A program made the position numbers and the translations under genes. From Bacteroidota bacterium (GTDB lineage: Bacteria; Bacteroidota; Bacteroidia; Bacteroidales; B18-G4): a stretch of DNA of 5,854 nt. Position 1 is the first letter of the stretch. The number at the start of each line of letters is the position of its first letter. The stretch covers positions 1-5,854 of the forward strand of contig DAOVZP010000120.1 in assembly GCA_030635045.1 (NCBI GenBank), in the 5' to 3' direction. Positions 5,670-5,854 of the stretch are shown piece by piece. The notes under the pieces are model-generated. The model was not told where the DNA came from. It was given only the letters and a program-made list of their open reading frames with translations, and searched no databases.

Positions 5670-5854
5670 TCAAGGTTTTGAATCCGGATGCTGAGGGATC
5701 TTCCAATATGCCGGGCCTTCATCTTCGTCCTGTTCCTGTTCCTGTTCATCTTCAAAATCCCAGGAGTACCTTCTCTTCTGCGGACCTCTTTTTCTGAAAT
5801 AAATTGCAAAGATCACACCTGCCAGCATGCCCATAAGATGTCCCTCCCACGAAA
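5670..5854 (-). CDS. Rhomboid family intramembrane serine protease, C-terminal 60 residues
   Basis: The reverse strand reads SWEGHLMGMLAGVIFAIYFR and continues to a TGA stop at 5672-5670. Its 5' end is beyond the right edge. The SWEGHLMG stretch in a final hydrophobic helix matches the catalytic histidine region of rhomboid proteases (GHLxG in TM6); the serine motif GxSG would lie outside the window. Rhomboids cleave membrane proteins within the lipid bilayer. The helix ends in a basic patch (RKRGPQKRRYS), indicating a cytoplasmic C-terminus, followed by an acidic, Gln-rich stretch (FEDEQEQEQDEDEG) and a Trp/Pro-containing end (AYWKIPQHPDSKP). It converges on the POT gene with 157 bp between stops. 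The call rests on a short fragment, but the motif and helix are a good match. Confidence 0.8.
   Translation of the reverse strand, partial: SWEGHLMGMLAGVIFAIYFRKRGPQKRRYSWDFEDEQEQEQDEDEGPAYWKIPQHPDSKP

Overview
The window looks like a chromosomal segment of a Bacteroidota bacterium, most likely Bacteroidales-like. The reasons are the gene families (an HhH protein with an 'HPYLDYE' type motif, a POT peptide transporter, and AGCS symporters, one with a signal peptide ahead of the membrane domain), the near absence of Shine-Dalgarno sites, and AT-rich degenerate repeats of the kind common between genes in this phylum. The lineage is inferred from protein and repeat style, not from a marker gene.

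Layout: (1) 3-1226 (+) is the 3' part of an alanine/glycine:cation symporter (AGCS). (2) 1247-3066 (+) is a second, paralogous AGCS gene. Its signal peptide (from ATG 1247) and its transporter body (open to 3066) lie in different frames, separated by 21 exact-length copies of a heptanucleotide (1380-1526, unit CCAGCNN). (3) 3255-3980 (+) is a membrane-anchored helix-hairpin-helix (ComEA-like) protein. (4) 4067-5512 (+) is a POT/PTR2 proton-coupled oligopeptide transporter. (5) 5670-5854 (-) is the C-terminal end of a rhomboid-family intramembrane protease, convergent with the POT gene and running off the right edge.

Three of the five genes import amino acids or small peptides, so the region has a peptide/amino-acid uptake flavour, but nothing shows that all the genes form one operon. 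The two AGCS genes, 20 bp apart on the same strand, probably do.

The most unusual property is non-coding. Every same-strand gene junction, and the 5' coding part of the second AGCS gene, carries tandem repeats with a period of exactly seven bases but different unit sequences: TAATGAT at 1224-1251, CCAGCNN at 1380-1526, GNNNGYA passing into CAACACT at 3066-3192, and ATCGAAT passing into CAAAACT at 3951-4034. These arrays supply stop codons, a start codon and a C-terminal tail. In the second AGCS gene the copy number puts the gene out of frame: deleting exactly 20 units, or adding one, restores a continuous ORF. It is therefore either a heptamer-controlled phase-variable gene in its OFF state, a repeat-killed pseudogene, or an assembly copy-number error. 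A 24-base element (3153-3176) of a type I recall as dispersed in many genomes interrupts one of the arrays.
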